DNA of 64,000 nt from Hysterangium stoloniferum (taxonomy: Eukaryota > Basidiomycota > Agaricomycetes > Hysterangiales > Hysterangiaceae): assembly GCA_015178975.1 (NCBI GenBank), contig WHVD01000160.1:1-64000 (forward strand). Reading direction: 5' to 3'. Below the pieces are notes generated by a model. The model saw only the letters and a program-made list of their open reading frames with translations. It was not told the origin of the DNA and searched no databases. Made by a program: the position numbers and the translations under genes. Positions 21,241-32,546 of the stretch are shown here, piece after piece (the first letter of the stretch is position 1; every line of letters starts with the position of its first letter).

Positions 21241-21424
21241 TTAAATTGACTCTCAACTGCAAGTAATTACTGTGGTCACTCAATTTATTTATTTTGATTT
21301 AATGTATTCTATTTTGATTTATTGAATTTTATTTTATTTTATTGTTTTTCATTTCGATTTATTTTATTTTTAAACATTTTACATTCATTTATTGTATTTT
21401 ATTTGAATTATTCTGATTTTATTG

Positions 21425-22730
21425 AGGCCGATCAGAGGGAGATGGAGGAAGAAGGAAACAGTACACACAGCAGCTGGACAAAGAGAGAAGGAAATAGTAC
21501 ACACACTCACTGAAGAAAGGGTACACACCACCTGGAGGAAAGAGAGGGCTGATCAGAGGAGGATGGTGAAGAAGGAAATGGTAGACACACACTGCAGGAA
21601 AGAGAGAGGAGGTCAATCAGAGGAACACACACTGGCTGGAGGAAAGAGAATGGAGGCCAATCAGGGCAGGATGAAGAGAGAAGGAAAGGATACACAAACC
21701 ACCTGGAGGGAAGAGAGGGCTGATCAGAGCAGGATGGAGAGAGAAGGAAATAGTACACGCACTCGCTGGAAGAAAGAGAGAGGAGGCCAATCAGAGCAGG
21801 ATGGAGGGAGGAGGAAAGGGGACATGCACCTCCTGGAGAAAAGAGAGGGGAGGACAAAGGGAGAAGGAAATGGTACATGCACCGGCTGGAGGAAAGAGAG
21901 AGGAGGCCAATTAGAGGAGGACGAAGAGAGAAGGAAATGTTACACGCACCTCCTGGAGGAAAGAGAGAGGAGGCGGATCAGAGGAGGACAAAGGGAGAAA
22001 GAAATGGTTCACCCACCGGCTGGAGGAAAGAGAGGAAGCCAATCAGAGGAGGATGAAGAGAGAAGGAAACAGTACACACCTCCTGGAGGAAAGAGAGAGG
22101 AGGCCGATCAGAGGAGGACAAAGGGAGGAGGAAACGGTACATGCACCGGCTGGAGGAAAGAGAGAGGAGGACAGAGGGAGAAGGAGCAGTACACGCACCG
22201 GCTGGAGGAAAGAGAGAGCAGGACAAAGGGAGAAGAAGTGGTACACACACCGGCTGGAGAAGAGAGGGGGCCAATGAGAAGAGGACAGAGAGAGGGAAAG
22301 GGAACACACATCAGCTGGAGGAAAGAGAGGGGAACAATCAGAGGAGGACAAAGAGAGAGAGGAAAGGGAATGCACACCGGCTGGAGGAAAGAGAGAGGGC
22401 CAATCAGAAGAGGACAGAGAGAGAGGGAAATGGAACGCGCACCGGCTGGAGGAAAGAGAGAGGAGGCAAATCAGTGCAGGACAGAGGAAGAAGGAAATGG
22501 TAGATGCACCAGTTGGAGGAAAGAGAGAGGGTCCCGATGAGAGGAGGATGGAGAGAGAAGGAAACGGTACACACACCTGGAGGAAAGAGAGGAGGATAAT
22601 CAGAGGACAAAGAAAGAGGAAATGGTACACACACTCGCTGGAGGAAAGAGAGAGGAGGCGGATTAGCACAGGATGTAGGGAGAAGGAAAGAGTACACACA
22701 TCACCTGGAGGAAAGAGAGAGGGTGCGCTG
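21425..22730 (+). repeat. ~65 bp GA-rich satellite, about 20 units
   Basis: Each unit contains CTGGAGGAAAGAGAGAGGAG, then CCAATCAGAGGAGGA, GGGAGAAGGAAATGGTACAC and GCACCGG. Spacing varies from ~55 to 67 bp. A plus-strand frame of ~370 codons and several minus-strand frames are by-products of the repeat. The same satellite recurs at 63220-63510. A short GATGGGTGCAGGTG array follows at 22730-22803. Confidence 0.92.
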
Positions 22731-22800
22731 TGAATGGGAGTGGGTGCGCAGTGGTGGATGGGTGCAGGTGGATGGGTGCGCAGTGGATGGGTGCAGGTGC

Positions 22801-23499
22801 ATATCGCCACCTATTGACGATTCAAGTTATCGCTCAAGTCACCACATCGGAAACCATCACCCCTGATGCTGATGTATGCTTTTGCGGTGATCAAACTCCG
22901 TTTACACCCACGTCAAAAATACTGGTATTATCTGGTTAAACTTTTGATACGTCCCTTTTATTATATTGATCCGTTCTATCCTATGTTTCACATATGTCTA
23001 TCTATATTTGTAGTCCTCGAACTATTTCCTTTTACCGTAATTCCGCTCTCGGTTATCATCAGCCTCCGAACTAACCATAAACTTCCTGTTCCTAGTCGAG
23101 CTTATTGTTAATACCATTTTCTGCCTTTCTCCCCATTAGTATTTTCTAGATGCCTGTTACTTGTATATGAACCCGCTGTAGTTGTAGTTACTAGGCAATC
23201 AGAATATCAACTCAGAATACCCTCTTACGTCTGTAGCAGTCTCATACTAAGGATACCCTCATCCACCTTCACGTGCGCTCACCCACTTCTGGCCCCGACC
23301 CCTTGGCCCGACACTTGACTTGTCCTTCAGTCCTGATCGGTATCTCGCCGAAAGGAACTCTTTAGGATTTGTCTTCACCCGTCCGAAATTTAAGGACACA
23401 CTACGGATATTTGTGAGGGCGCAGCACATAAGCTGAAGCTAAGGCCTTCCGATCAGTCCCTGTCAGCCACTGACATTAGTCAGTTTTCAGTTCTTAACA
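22801..23499 (+). repeat. LTR, family G, 5'-truncated
   Basis: The block matches the reverse complement of the complete solo LTR at 32547-33268, but lacks the first ~55 bp. It ends CAGTTCTTAACA at 23499, immediately followed by the inner Helitron 3' module. The core motif GCAGCACATAAGCTGAAGC is at about 23421-23439. Confidence 0.85.
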
Positions 23500-23590
23500 G
23501 GAACCCTTGCTACACTGCGGGCTCCGGCTTGTTGGGGGGCGAAGCCCCCCAAACCCCCCCACGTCCATGACTCTTAAGTATTTCTGAGCA
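23500..23590 (-). repeat. Helitron 3'-end module, inner copy
   Basis: It begins GGAACCCTTGCTACACTGCG and has the hairpin TTGGGGGG-CGAAG-CCCCCCAA at 23532-23552. It lies ~70-160 bp beyond the helicase stop (23661), the expected place for the native 3' end of this Helitron. Confidence 0.7.
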
Positions 23591-23660
23591 CTTCTAAGTA
23601 TTTACATATCACAATCACTATTAAAAAAAATTCAATCAAAACAATAAATACATTAAAACT

Positions 23661-25853
23661 TCAATCTAATAATACATCTTTGTACACTATATTTGCTGTT
23701 CTCTTTGTCTCTTTTAATAATATTTTTATCCTATTCCAACTTCTTCCCCTTGAAAGTCCTACATACAATTGCCCATGTCCAAACACTGCCATTCTCAAAT
23801 CTATTCCTACCACTTTCAAAGACTGTCCCTGTGACTTGTTAATCATCATTGCAAATGCTAACCGCACTGGAAACTGAATACAATGCAGTTTAAATGGCAG
23901 TTGATCATCATTTGTAATTATTTTGATCCGTGAAAGAAATGCCATTTTTCCACTACATGGTCCAGTTAGGATCTGCACTTGAAGCAAATGATTTTCCATT
24001 TTCACCAATTGCAATTGTGTCCCATTGAAAAGCCCCCTCTGTGGATCTATGTTCCATGATAGCATCAATGGCACTCCTGGCTTCACCTCAAGTCGACTTG
24101 GTGAGATTCCACCAAAATTCAGGCTGTTCAAATACTCTACAGGATACATCTCTGTCTCACTGTCTCCCTCTGCAGTATCGGCACTGTGGTATACACAACT
24201 CTCCCCAGGGAATTTATTCAGAAGTTCTGAATTAATCACATCAACCTCTGAATTTCTTGGACACAGAATTGCCCAGTCTAAGAAGTCTTCATCTTGCCAA
24301 TCTCTTTGGTCTCTATCCACATGGATGTCTGGATATATCTCTGCAATTAGATGAGACATTTCTAGACCACAGATCATATGAGGAGGGATATCCATTGTAT
24401 GATCCAAAGGTAAATCCTTTCCATGGCCTATATCCAATAGCCACTGAGCAAACTGTTGACTGTCTGGATCATCCTGGTCCACCTGCATATTCTTTTTCAA
24501 GAAGAGTACCTTGATATGCTTCCACAGTTCTGATTTCTGGATACATTGTCCAATGACCTGTTCTTTCAAACCCTTTGGTACAACAGGCAAAGTCTGCTGA
24601 AAGTCACCTCCCCAGGCAACAGGAATCCCTCCAAAGGGAAGATCCTTCTTGTCTAATAAATCCCTCAGGGTTCTGTCAACTGCCTCACATGTAAAATGTG
24701 ACTGCATTGGAACTTCATCCCAGATAATCAGTCGGACTTTCTTCATGAGCTCTGCTTTTTCTGAACCATTGTTGATATGATATAGAGCATCCTTCTCACA
24801 GGGAACAGGGATTGAAAATGGGCTGTGAGAAGTGCGACCACCCTTGAGAATCATTGATGCAATTCCAGAAGATGCCACACAAAGCACAATGTAGCCCTTG
24901 GCATGACATGCATGTGCCAGAGTATTCCATACAAAGGACTTGCCAGTGCCACCTGGACCATTTACAAAAAACAATTTTCCCTGCTGCTCCTCATCAACTG
25001 CCTTCATGATAGTCTCAAAGGCAGCTCGTTGTTCAGGATTGCACTTTTCAAGATTAGCTTGGGCACTGGCATGCTCAATATCAACATCATAATCTGACTG
25101 CTCTTTAATGAGACGGTTGCCAAGAATCCCATCCCAATCATCAGTGCAGTTTGGCATAGTTGGATAGTGTGAGAGGGACTTTCCAGAATAGTGGAGGATC
25201 CTATCAATCTCATAGAGACCAAAGTCATAAATGTTGTTTGGTGATGGATTGAGAATGCCATGTTCTTGCTGAAGTATAAACTTCAAATCATCACAAAGAA
25301 ATACTTTAAAGTCATTCCAGAGTTCATGGGGTTGTGCAGGGAAAGACATGGTCAAAATGATAGCAAACAATCTGCAAAGTTGAAACCCAGACTCTATGCG
25401 ACTGGCTTCTGTGAGGCATATGTGCCACTGGTGATCATCTTCAAGCAAACCACATGCAACACAGGCTTGTTGAAATGTGGGATAAGTCTCACCCTGAAAG
25501 GTCCTGAGCTGTTCAAATGAGGTGGCACCTTTGACAACAGTGAGCAATGTACGGAGATGGAATCTTTCCCCACTGGCAATATTAACAAAATGAATACGCC
25601 CTATGGAAAAACCGCATTGATGTGGCTTCCATGATTTAGTCTTGGGTACAAATGTGAAATACTCAGGAAAGTCCATATAAAATGTATCCTTGGCATGCTG
25701 TCCATTATATCCAATGAGATCCTTAGAATTAGCCTCAAAATAAGCCATGAGAGTTGTCCCTGAATGCTCTGCCCTTTGCAAAGCTTCAGCAGGACCCTGA
25801 TCACCATCAAAAACTACAGTGTTTTCCCCAGGGAGATGGACACGGAGTGCCAT
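23661..25853 (-). pseudogene. Helitron helicase part (PIF1-like superfamily 1 helicase)
   Basis: The 730-codon frame has Walker A (NGPGGTGKSFVWNTLAHAC), Walker B (LIIWDEVPMQS), GGDFQQTLPVV (motif III type), and the C-terminal motif AFAMMINKSQGQSLK with YVGLSRG. It starts MALRVHLPGENTVVFDGDQ. In Helitrons this helicase is fused to the Rep nuclease and unwinds DNA during rolling-circle transposition. Here the Rep frame ends in TAA at 25854-25856 and the helicase frame restarts at 25853, so one base has been gained or lost. The helicase part itself is open throughout. Confidence 0.93.
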
Positions 25854-28144
25854 TACTGCAGGAACCTGGTGTGGAGTTCATTGTGCATTAATTGCCAGAC
25901 AGACTCATGTGCACTGACATAACGTGCATCAAGGTACTGTTGAATTTTATCTGGTGTTGTTCCAAATTCCATAGTTGTACGATCATGGCCCTTGTAACAA
26001 TATTTATGCATGTACTTCATTGACCTATTGGTAAAGGTCAACTCCACATTGATGTGGCATTCAAAGGTGAGAATCAAAATAGGAGAGTAAGGGACAACAT
26101 GTCTGTTGTCATATGTAAACTTGGGAGTTTCATAAACCCTTCCATTGTTAGGGCGACGGCATGTTGGATAGCCTTCCTCATTGACAATGGTGGTTTCACA
26201 CCACTCCTTTGGATAGTGTTTACTACATTTCTTATCTACCATACAGGCAGCATTTGGATGATCAGTTCCACAGGGACCATGGGTCATGAGTTGTCCTACT
26301 AAATTAAATAGTCTGGGATGTGTTTCAGGATCTGGAAAACAGGCAGAAACCATTGAGTTGACATCTTCTGGTGTCCTTGGCTTATTCTGGTCATCAAACC
26401 ATATGAGGCAGTGCATGTGTGGAAGACCACACTTTTGGAATTCAATAACATGGATATGAGCTACTGTTCTACCAAAGATGTGATCTTCTGTGATCATCTT
26501 GAGAAACTTAGCCTTCTTTGCAGCAAAGACACGGGACACCAAATCAGGCTGATCAGCAGGGGTCTGGCCAGGAAGCAATTCACGGGTGACCTCCTCCCAA
26601 TTGGGATTGGCAGTCATAGTGATGAAGCAGCTGGCATTGCCATACTTGCATGCAATTGCAAATGAATTGTGTAGACTTTGCCTCATATCCCTTGAACCCC
26701 CAGCAAATGAAGAAGGTAGTATCACCCTCTGACCAATATTATTAGCATCTGTATTGACATCCTGATTTGTAAATGCATCAACCACCTGGTTGTAGAGTTC
26801 TGCACGTAACCTTGGTTGATTATCCCTCAGAAATCTCAATCTGTGCTGCTCTGTTATGGCCCAGGCATTGACAATATACTGCTGGAATAGCTTTTGTGCA
26901 TAAAAAATGGTCATGGCTTCATTTGCTCTGGGAAATAGGCGATAGGCATAATATTCACACTGGGTCACTTTACGACTTTTATCTTCATCTTCACCTTCTT
27001 CATCCTGCTGTCCAGGCTGGGGCTGCCAATTTTGATTTGCATAGGGAATGTCCCATGACCAACCACGCTCACCTCTGGGGAAGAGCATGACATAGTGAAG
27101 GGGTGTATAAATGGCTTGTGCATCATGCACATGATGGAACTGGCCTCCCCTTCTCTGAACAATAATATCCCTTGGATCACCACGACCTGTATCACCCTCT
27201 CCAGGGAGAATGACTGCAAGTTCATCACCAGTTGGAAGGTTGTACTGTCGTGGATCATTAAAAGCCTTGTAGCTCAGTCTAACATGTAACCTTGGAGTCT
27301 CTGCCTGTGTCCTCAATCGTTCATGTGCCTGGCAATAGAGTTCTATAAAGGGATTATATTGCTCCATCATATCCTGGAGGTCAGAAAAGGTTTGGTTGTT
27401 CAAGTTTCGATTTGCCCTGTGATTCTGCCTTTGCTGCAATGCCTGCCTCAGTCCATCCACCTTTGCCAATGCAGGATCATGGATGTAAAGCTGAGCATAA
27501 CTACGTGATACACCTTCTGTGTAAGGAATCAAGGCACCATGCTGGTGATACAATTCACCATGAATTTTGAAGACATATGGGCCACCACCACCTTGCAAGA
27601 CAGACTCATCCAAATTGACACCAAGTGATGTAAATGCAAATGCATTATTATATGCCTGAATATTTTTCCGAAATTCTTTGCCATTGTCTGTATTATCCTC
27701 AAGGAGGGACCTTAAAGTGTGAGGGACTGGCTCAAGTATTGGGACGGCCACCTTTCCTTGTTTACCTGCAGCAGACCTACCTGCAGCAGAGCTACCGGCA
27801 ACAGACCCACCTGCAACAGAGCCACCTGCAGCAGAGCCACCTGCAACAGACCCACCTGCAGCAGAGCCACCTGCAACAGACCCACCTGCAGCAGATCTAC
27901 CTGTAGCAAAGTCACCTCCAACAGACCTACCTGCAGCAGAACCACCTGCAGCAGAACCACCTGTAGCAGAACCACCTGCAGCAATTACATTGTGGTGAGG
28001 CAATTCTGGTGGTTGCTGGGCCACCAAAAATGGATTATCAGATTGACCTGCAACACCACGGGCATGTGGGAATGGTTGAGCAGGGGGTGGAACATCATGA
28101 TCATTCACAGCTAAATGTCGATGGCAGTCAGAGGGGGATGTCAT
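25854..28144 (-). pseudogene. Helitron Rep (HUH nuclease) part
   Basis: The start is set at ATG 28144 (MTSPSDCHRHLAVNDHDV), although the frame is open ~54 codons further upstream. An N-terminal Gly/Ser/Ala repeat (27760-27985) is followed by the Helitron-like N-terminal domain, with YYAYRLFPRANEAMTIFYAQ and FIT-MTANPNW. The HUH motif is KCGLPHMHCLIWF near 26410. The tyrosine motif is YMHKYCYKGHD near 26000, with two Tyr in the usual spacing. Rep nicks and joins single strands at the element ends. The frame breaks at the junction with the helicase. Confidence 0.92.
27760..27985 (-). repeat. 15 bp repeat encoding Gly-Gly-Ser-Ala-Ala in Helitron Rep
   Basis: About 14 imperfect copies of a 15 bp unit (minus strand GGTGGCTCTGCTGCA type) encode a GGSAAGGSVAGGS run near the Rep N-terminus. 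The flexible composition suggests a linker. Copy number probably varies between elements. Confidence 0.88.
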
Positions 28145-29800
28145 TTGCAGTTGGGCCCTACACTGCCGTCGCTCCGCCTCCCGATTACGTTCAGTGTTTG
28201 ATCCATAATAATAGAAGGATCCACTCAAGAGAAAAATGCCAGTACAATATACTTGGTCACAGCACACAAAGGCTGTATAGGTACACTCAAAAGACCTGTT
28301 CACCAATATGGCACACTTTCACCAATTGGGAAGCACCACAAAACAAAAAAGAAAAAAGGCAGGCCAAGCTGTAGTAGCAGAGACAGAAAACCTGCAAAAG
28401 AGGGGAGAGAGGAGAGGGAGATGGTTGAAATAATTTAGGCTAAAATAAGTCAAAAATGTAAAAAAGAAATCATGAATAAACTTTAACAGCATTAGAGATG
28501 GCATTAATACTAACCTGGAGGTGGCCTGTATCTCACAGGGAGAATAGAAACAGCAATAAAGCCAAAACCTACAGAATGGAAGGTCAATGTTAGCTGTATG
28601 AATTATTTCTAAGCCAAAAATGGTGAAACTAATTACAGGGAAAGGACTCACTTTCAATTAATCCACTTATACTTACAGAAAGCAATCACAAAAGCAGTAG
28701 AGAGTGTCAGGGAAAAGGAACTTAGACAAATGGGTCTAAAATAGCCCAAAAAAAAACAAAAAATAAAGCATAATCAGTTTCTAACAGCATGAGGAAAGAT
28801 ATAAATACTAACCTGGATGGATATTATATCTTCCAGCAAGAATAGAAACAGCAATCAAGGCCAAAAGGCACAAAATAGAAGGTCAGTTTCACTGTATAAA
28901 TGATATTTGAGCCAAAAAAGGTTAAGGTTAATTAGAGGGACAGGACACACCTTCAATACTCCACTTATACTCACAGAGAGGACTCAAAAAAGCAGTGAGA
29001 GTCCCAGGGAAAAAGAATTCAGATAAATGGGTCTAAAATAGCCCAGAAATGCAAGAAATAATGCATAAATAAATTAAAATAGCATGAGAAGGTTCAGAAC
29101 ATACTTGGGACTATAGGATAGCCTTCAGACTGTGTATTCCAATGAGAAGAACACCCGGGAAAGGGTAATCTGACTGCAAATAAATTATTTAATCATTAAA
29201 AAAAGCAAAAATTAAATAATAATAGATAGGAGCTCACCACACCTTTTATGTTGCCTGAAGAGTTGAGGAAGGCTTCAGATATGATAGATGTTCAATATGG
29301 GGGGTCCAGGGCCAGTGGATAGCCAGACTCTAACTGCAGAATAATATATTTAATTATGAAAAAAGCGAAATTTAATACAATTAAATAGAGGCCTCAGCAC
29401 ACCTTGGTATGGGCCCAGGTACCTTGAGAAATATTCCAGAGAGGATCCCCGCACAATTTAATGAGCACAAAGGCAGGGGAGGGAGAGGGGAAGGGAGAAA
29501 GTGTTGCAGCCTCAAGACTTTATGCGGGCTTCCGGACTTCCCACGGTGTTACACAACATCACAGAATGCTCCCGCGGCACTAAAAAATACCCCCACGAGT
29601 GCCAAAAAGCTCCCGTGGCCTTAAAATACCCCTGTGATTGCAAAAATGCTTCCGGATTTGGTTCCGTGCTGATGTAACAACAAAAGCTGAGTCACTAACG
29701 GTACCTTTAATTTTTCGGGCATCTTTTTTGGCCGAGTCGGGATTTTCGCGTATTTTCGTGCATAGCGCCCACAACCCACGGAGCAAAATTCATATATATG
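28145..29800 (-). other. Helitron 5' region with ~297 bp tandem units
   Basis: Similar segments containing GGTCTAAAATAGCCC and TACTAACCTGGA recur near 28436, 28733 and 29030, giving a period of about 297 bp (28430-29130). No protein domain is seen. The last ~300 bp (29480-29795) is GC-richer, with CTCCCGTGGCC and CGGAGC motifs, and may hold the 5' terminus, which on the minus strand starts near GCTCCGTGGGTTGTGG. Confidence 0.5.
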
Positions 29801-29805
29801 GATAT

Positions 29806-29920
29806 GGATATGATAGAGCATATTCACAAATATTCTTGATAGTTTTGCATTTTTATTCTTTGAGTTATCAGGGATATAGGTCTGAAGTACAAAACATGTG
29901 AAGGGTGTTTTAAGTCACTG
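29806..29920. repeat. Tc1-A right terminal repeat, outer half
   Basis: The sequence from GGATATGATAGAGCATATTC to GTTTTAAGTCACTG matches the reverse complement of 17720-17833. It is followed by TA. It completes the terminal repeat interrupted at 20484. Confidence 0.85.
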
Positions 29921-31060
29921 TATACAAAATCCCTCTTTAAATATTCTTTCCCATTCAGCAGGAAGTAATCGACCATCAGGTCCTAGAATTGTCAAAGACA
30001 GTTTCACTTGAGTCAAAGGTCTAATTATTCTTGGAGTCTGTGTCATCAGTTTTGAAGATGACAGTATTTGTGATGTCAAAGGATAAGTTGAAAACATTGT
30101 CATTTGTTTCCTTTCAAATCTTCACAGAGTTAAACTTGATTCTGTTTCTCATTGTCATACATTTTCCCACATCCAATAATAAGAATCAAGTCGAAGGGCT
30201 GCCATTCATAGTTTGGTAAAACTTTCTGGTTGAACTTGAAGCTTCACTATTTCGTCCTTAATTTGATTTGGAAGTCCCTTGTAAAAGCATCATCATAAAG
30301 TGAATTCATCATATTGAGTTTGAGCAGCAAGACTTGTAAATTGTATTGAATACTTCACAACATGATTATGAGTCTGTATTTGAAGATTGTCGAGTTTTTC
30401 TTTGGCATCTCCTTCTGTGTCAATTTCTCCAAGCTGAGATATAATTCATCAAATAAGTCGAAATAATCCACAAGGAAAGACGGAGGAGGAATCAGAGGAT
30501 TCAGCAAATAAGGTTGCCACCATTCTTGAGCAGTTTTCTGGAAATATGAAGTTACCATCATAATATTTGACTAATCAGTTTGATACAACTTCAGTCAAGA
30601 TCAATAGACCACTTTGCATTGAGCAATGAAATTCTTCAATGTCAAAGGTTCTTCACCCGTAAACTCTTCCAGCTTATTCATAGTAATTTCATGTTCCTTT
30701 GAAGTAGATAGCTGTTCCTTCAATACTTTCCCAAGTGCATCTCTGAAATGTCAAAACATCTTCTCATCCTCAGAAGTAATAGGTTCCAGGAGCAGAGAAT
30801 TGGGTAAAGGCATTAAAGGTGACTCAGATTCTTGAATAGGCAAGGTCAGCTCTTCTTGAACTTCTTTGGATTCTCGAATTGGTGATGCAGCTCAAATAGT
30901 AGTCGACATTGTAGCTCTTCGAGTTTTAGTTAATGGAGATACTGGAATTCTTGATCATTGAATAGTTTTTGGTGAGGGAATGGAAGCCACAGATTGAAAT
31001 GCTGTAGTATTGATGCTTTGGTAGTCTTGAATCACATCCTGGGCTTCATCAACAGTTGAT
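29921..31060 (-). pseudogene. gypsy-H gag, N-terminal and capsid-like part
   Basis: On the minus strand a degraded N-terminus (SESPLMPLPNSLLLEPITSE, then EEFTGEEPLTLKNFIAQCK) leads into the retrotransposon gag domain (SYFQKTAQEWWQPYLLNPL, LVDYFDLFDELY) at 30355-30561. It then continues to KEGFCI, where Tc1-A cuts the zinc knuckle. The visible in-frame stops in the N-terminal part are mostly TGA, the pattern expected from C-to-T or G-to-A decay at CGA or TGG codons. Confidence 0.8.
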
Positions 31061-31452
31061 AGTCAGAAAATACTGACACAAATCGAATTTCTACTCAACA
31101 AAGTTGAATACCAATCAAATAATATTCTATTTATCAAATTCAGAAGCCTCATTTGATGAAGTATTACTTCATCCTGTTGATAAAGTAAGAGGCTAATGCT
31201 AGATGAAAAGGCTCACTGATGTAATGTCGAAGAGTTATGACAATACAGGACTCAGATTATCAATACAGAAACTAATATACACATGGTGGTCAAGATAAGA
31301 GGGAATTGAAGACATGTATATATTTGAAAAATTGATTTCTTTTGATTTTTAATTGATTTTTTGTTTGTTGTGATTTTAAGTTGTTTTTCGATAGGTTGAA
31401 TATGTAAATGTCGAAGATAGTGTCAAAATTTTCTTGAGTTAAAAGTTTAATG
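31061..31452. other. AT-rich spacer, possible degenerate LTR
   Basis: It lies between the integrase/chromodomain of one minus-strand gypsy and the gag of the next, where a 3' LTR and a 5' LTR would be expected. No TG...CA pair or TSD was found. Confidence 0.3.
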
Positions 31453-32200
31453 TCATGGAAGATTTGGATATTTTTGATGAAATTCTTCAATAAGGTCAAA
31501 AGCATGTTCAATATCTTGAGAACCTAACCAAGAAGTTTCTTCATCTGTCTTTTCATATCCTAACCAATCAACTAAATATTGTAATGAGTCTTGGTATCTT
31601 TTGTCGAATTTTGAATCCAAAATCTCTCAAATTTCATATTCAGGTTCTTCTTCAATGTAAATTGGTGGGAGAGGTGGTTGTTTTTGATTTTGGAAAGTAT
31701 TGGGATAAAATGGTTCTAACATAGAAATGTGAAATATGGAATAAATTCCTTTGACATGATTGGGGAGTTTTAATGTATATGAATGAGATCCTGGTTGAGT
31801 GATGATTTCAAAAAGGCCTAATATTTTTTCTGATAGTTTTTCCAAGGGTTGAGTTGTTTGAATAAAGTTGGATTGTATGAAAACTTGAGAATGGATTGGA
31901 AAAGTGATTGGTTCTTTTTGATGTATGTCACCATAGTTCTTCCTTCCATGTTCAACCTAGATGCATGTTTAAGGGTCACTGGCCTTCGTAAGCATTGGTT
32001 GTGGTGGTTTTGCTGTCATTCTTTTGCTTTATGAGCCAATATTTGTAGTTCGAGGTGAAGACTCATTCTAAATATTTTATTTCATTTTTGTAGTTCATTT
32101 TCTGTTTTTATTACTGCATTTTTGATGTTATTTCTGATGGCTATGGGTTTTGGCTGTCATTTTCAATGAATTGGATTACAGCTATTGAATTTGTGACATG
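31453..32200 (-). pseudogene. Gypsy integrase C-terminus with chromodomain
   Basis: 31627-31845 gives KILGLFEIITQPGSHSYTLK and FHISMLEPFYP, the integrase C-terminal beta domain. After one TGA the frame continues ILDSKFDKRYQDSLQYLVDW, LGYEKTDEETSWLG and HAFDLIEEFHQKYPNLP, a clear chromodomain ending at 31453. Upstream (31860-32200) is a decayed stretch including RRPVTLKHASRLNMEGR. It belongs to a gypsy element other than gypsy-H, because it lies on the 5' side of that element's gag. Confidence 0.8.
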
Positions 32201-32546
32201 AATATTTTTTCATTTCTAAATTGTCTTTTTAACATCCCCATATAAGAGACCGATCCAACTCTCATCACCCAATTTCACTCGACTTTCATTGATCCCAATT
32301 TAATCCTGATTTCAAGATACCACTTGCAACATTCCAGCTTTGTACTTCCAAATTGTGGCTTCTACAAGTTTGATTTTTTCAATGGTTCTAAAAAACCTTT
32401 AAATGTACAATTACTTGATAACAATCATGTGCAGAACAGTTGCTTCCAGAGGTATAGTTGAATATTCTCTGAGGAATATTGCAAGACTGTCATGTGAGTG
32501 TGCATTCTCCAAAACTGGTACCCACCCTTACATGCTGGTCAGCTGG
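32201..32546. other. Unassigned sequence left of solo LTR G
   Basis: No domain was recognised. It is probably decayed gypsy pol, interrupted by the LTR at 32547. Confidence 0.3.

Larger units (their letters stand above)
20485..29800 (-). mobile_element. Helitron block inserted in Tc1-A right terminal repeat
   Basis: The two halves of the Tc1-A terminal repeat (ending 20484, resuming about 29806) bracket this block, so it arrived later as one or more insertions. It contains the Rep and helicase coding region (23661-28144, minus), a long upstream leader, and two copies of a hairpin-bearing 3'-end module (20490-20625 and 23500-23590). Between these lie satellites and a truncated LTR. There is no TSD, as expected for Helitrons. 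The exact termini are uncertain: the usual CTRR end was not confirmed. Confidence 0.75.
17720..29920 (-). mobile_element. Tc1-A: Tc1/mariner element, split by an LTR and a Helitron block
   Basis: The left end CAGTGACTCAAAAAACCC at 17720 and the right end GTTTTAAGTCACTG at 29920 are inverted, and both are flanked by TA (17718-17719 and 29921-29922), the standard Tc1/mariner duplication. The transposase is on the minus strand. The element proper is only about 1.3 kb; the rest is a family A LTR (18564-20112) and a Helitron block (about 20485-29800) inserted later. The target is a gag zinc-knuckle codon. Confidence 0.85.

Noticed and set aside
20626..21266. Long open frames of ~90-209 codons with a repeated VFRERK or SVQRTE peptide
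   Set aside because: The 18 bp period keeps frames open on both strands; there is no unique domain, so it is not called as a gene.
21422..22810. A ~370-codon plus-strand frame and several minus-strand frames
   Set aside because: They track the ~65 bp satellite units and change frame with unit length; repeat by-products.
27719..28114. Plus-strand frame rich in Cys/Arg/Thr (CSRATCNRPTCSR type)
   Set aside because: It is the antisense of the Gly/Ser/Ala repeat in the Helitron Rep gene.
20485..29800. Canonical Helitron ends (TC at 5', CTRR at 3')
   Set aside because: I could not find both in the right places; the element is called from its proteins, the hairpin modules and the split Tc1 repeat, and exact termini are left open.
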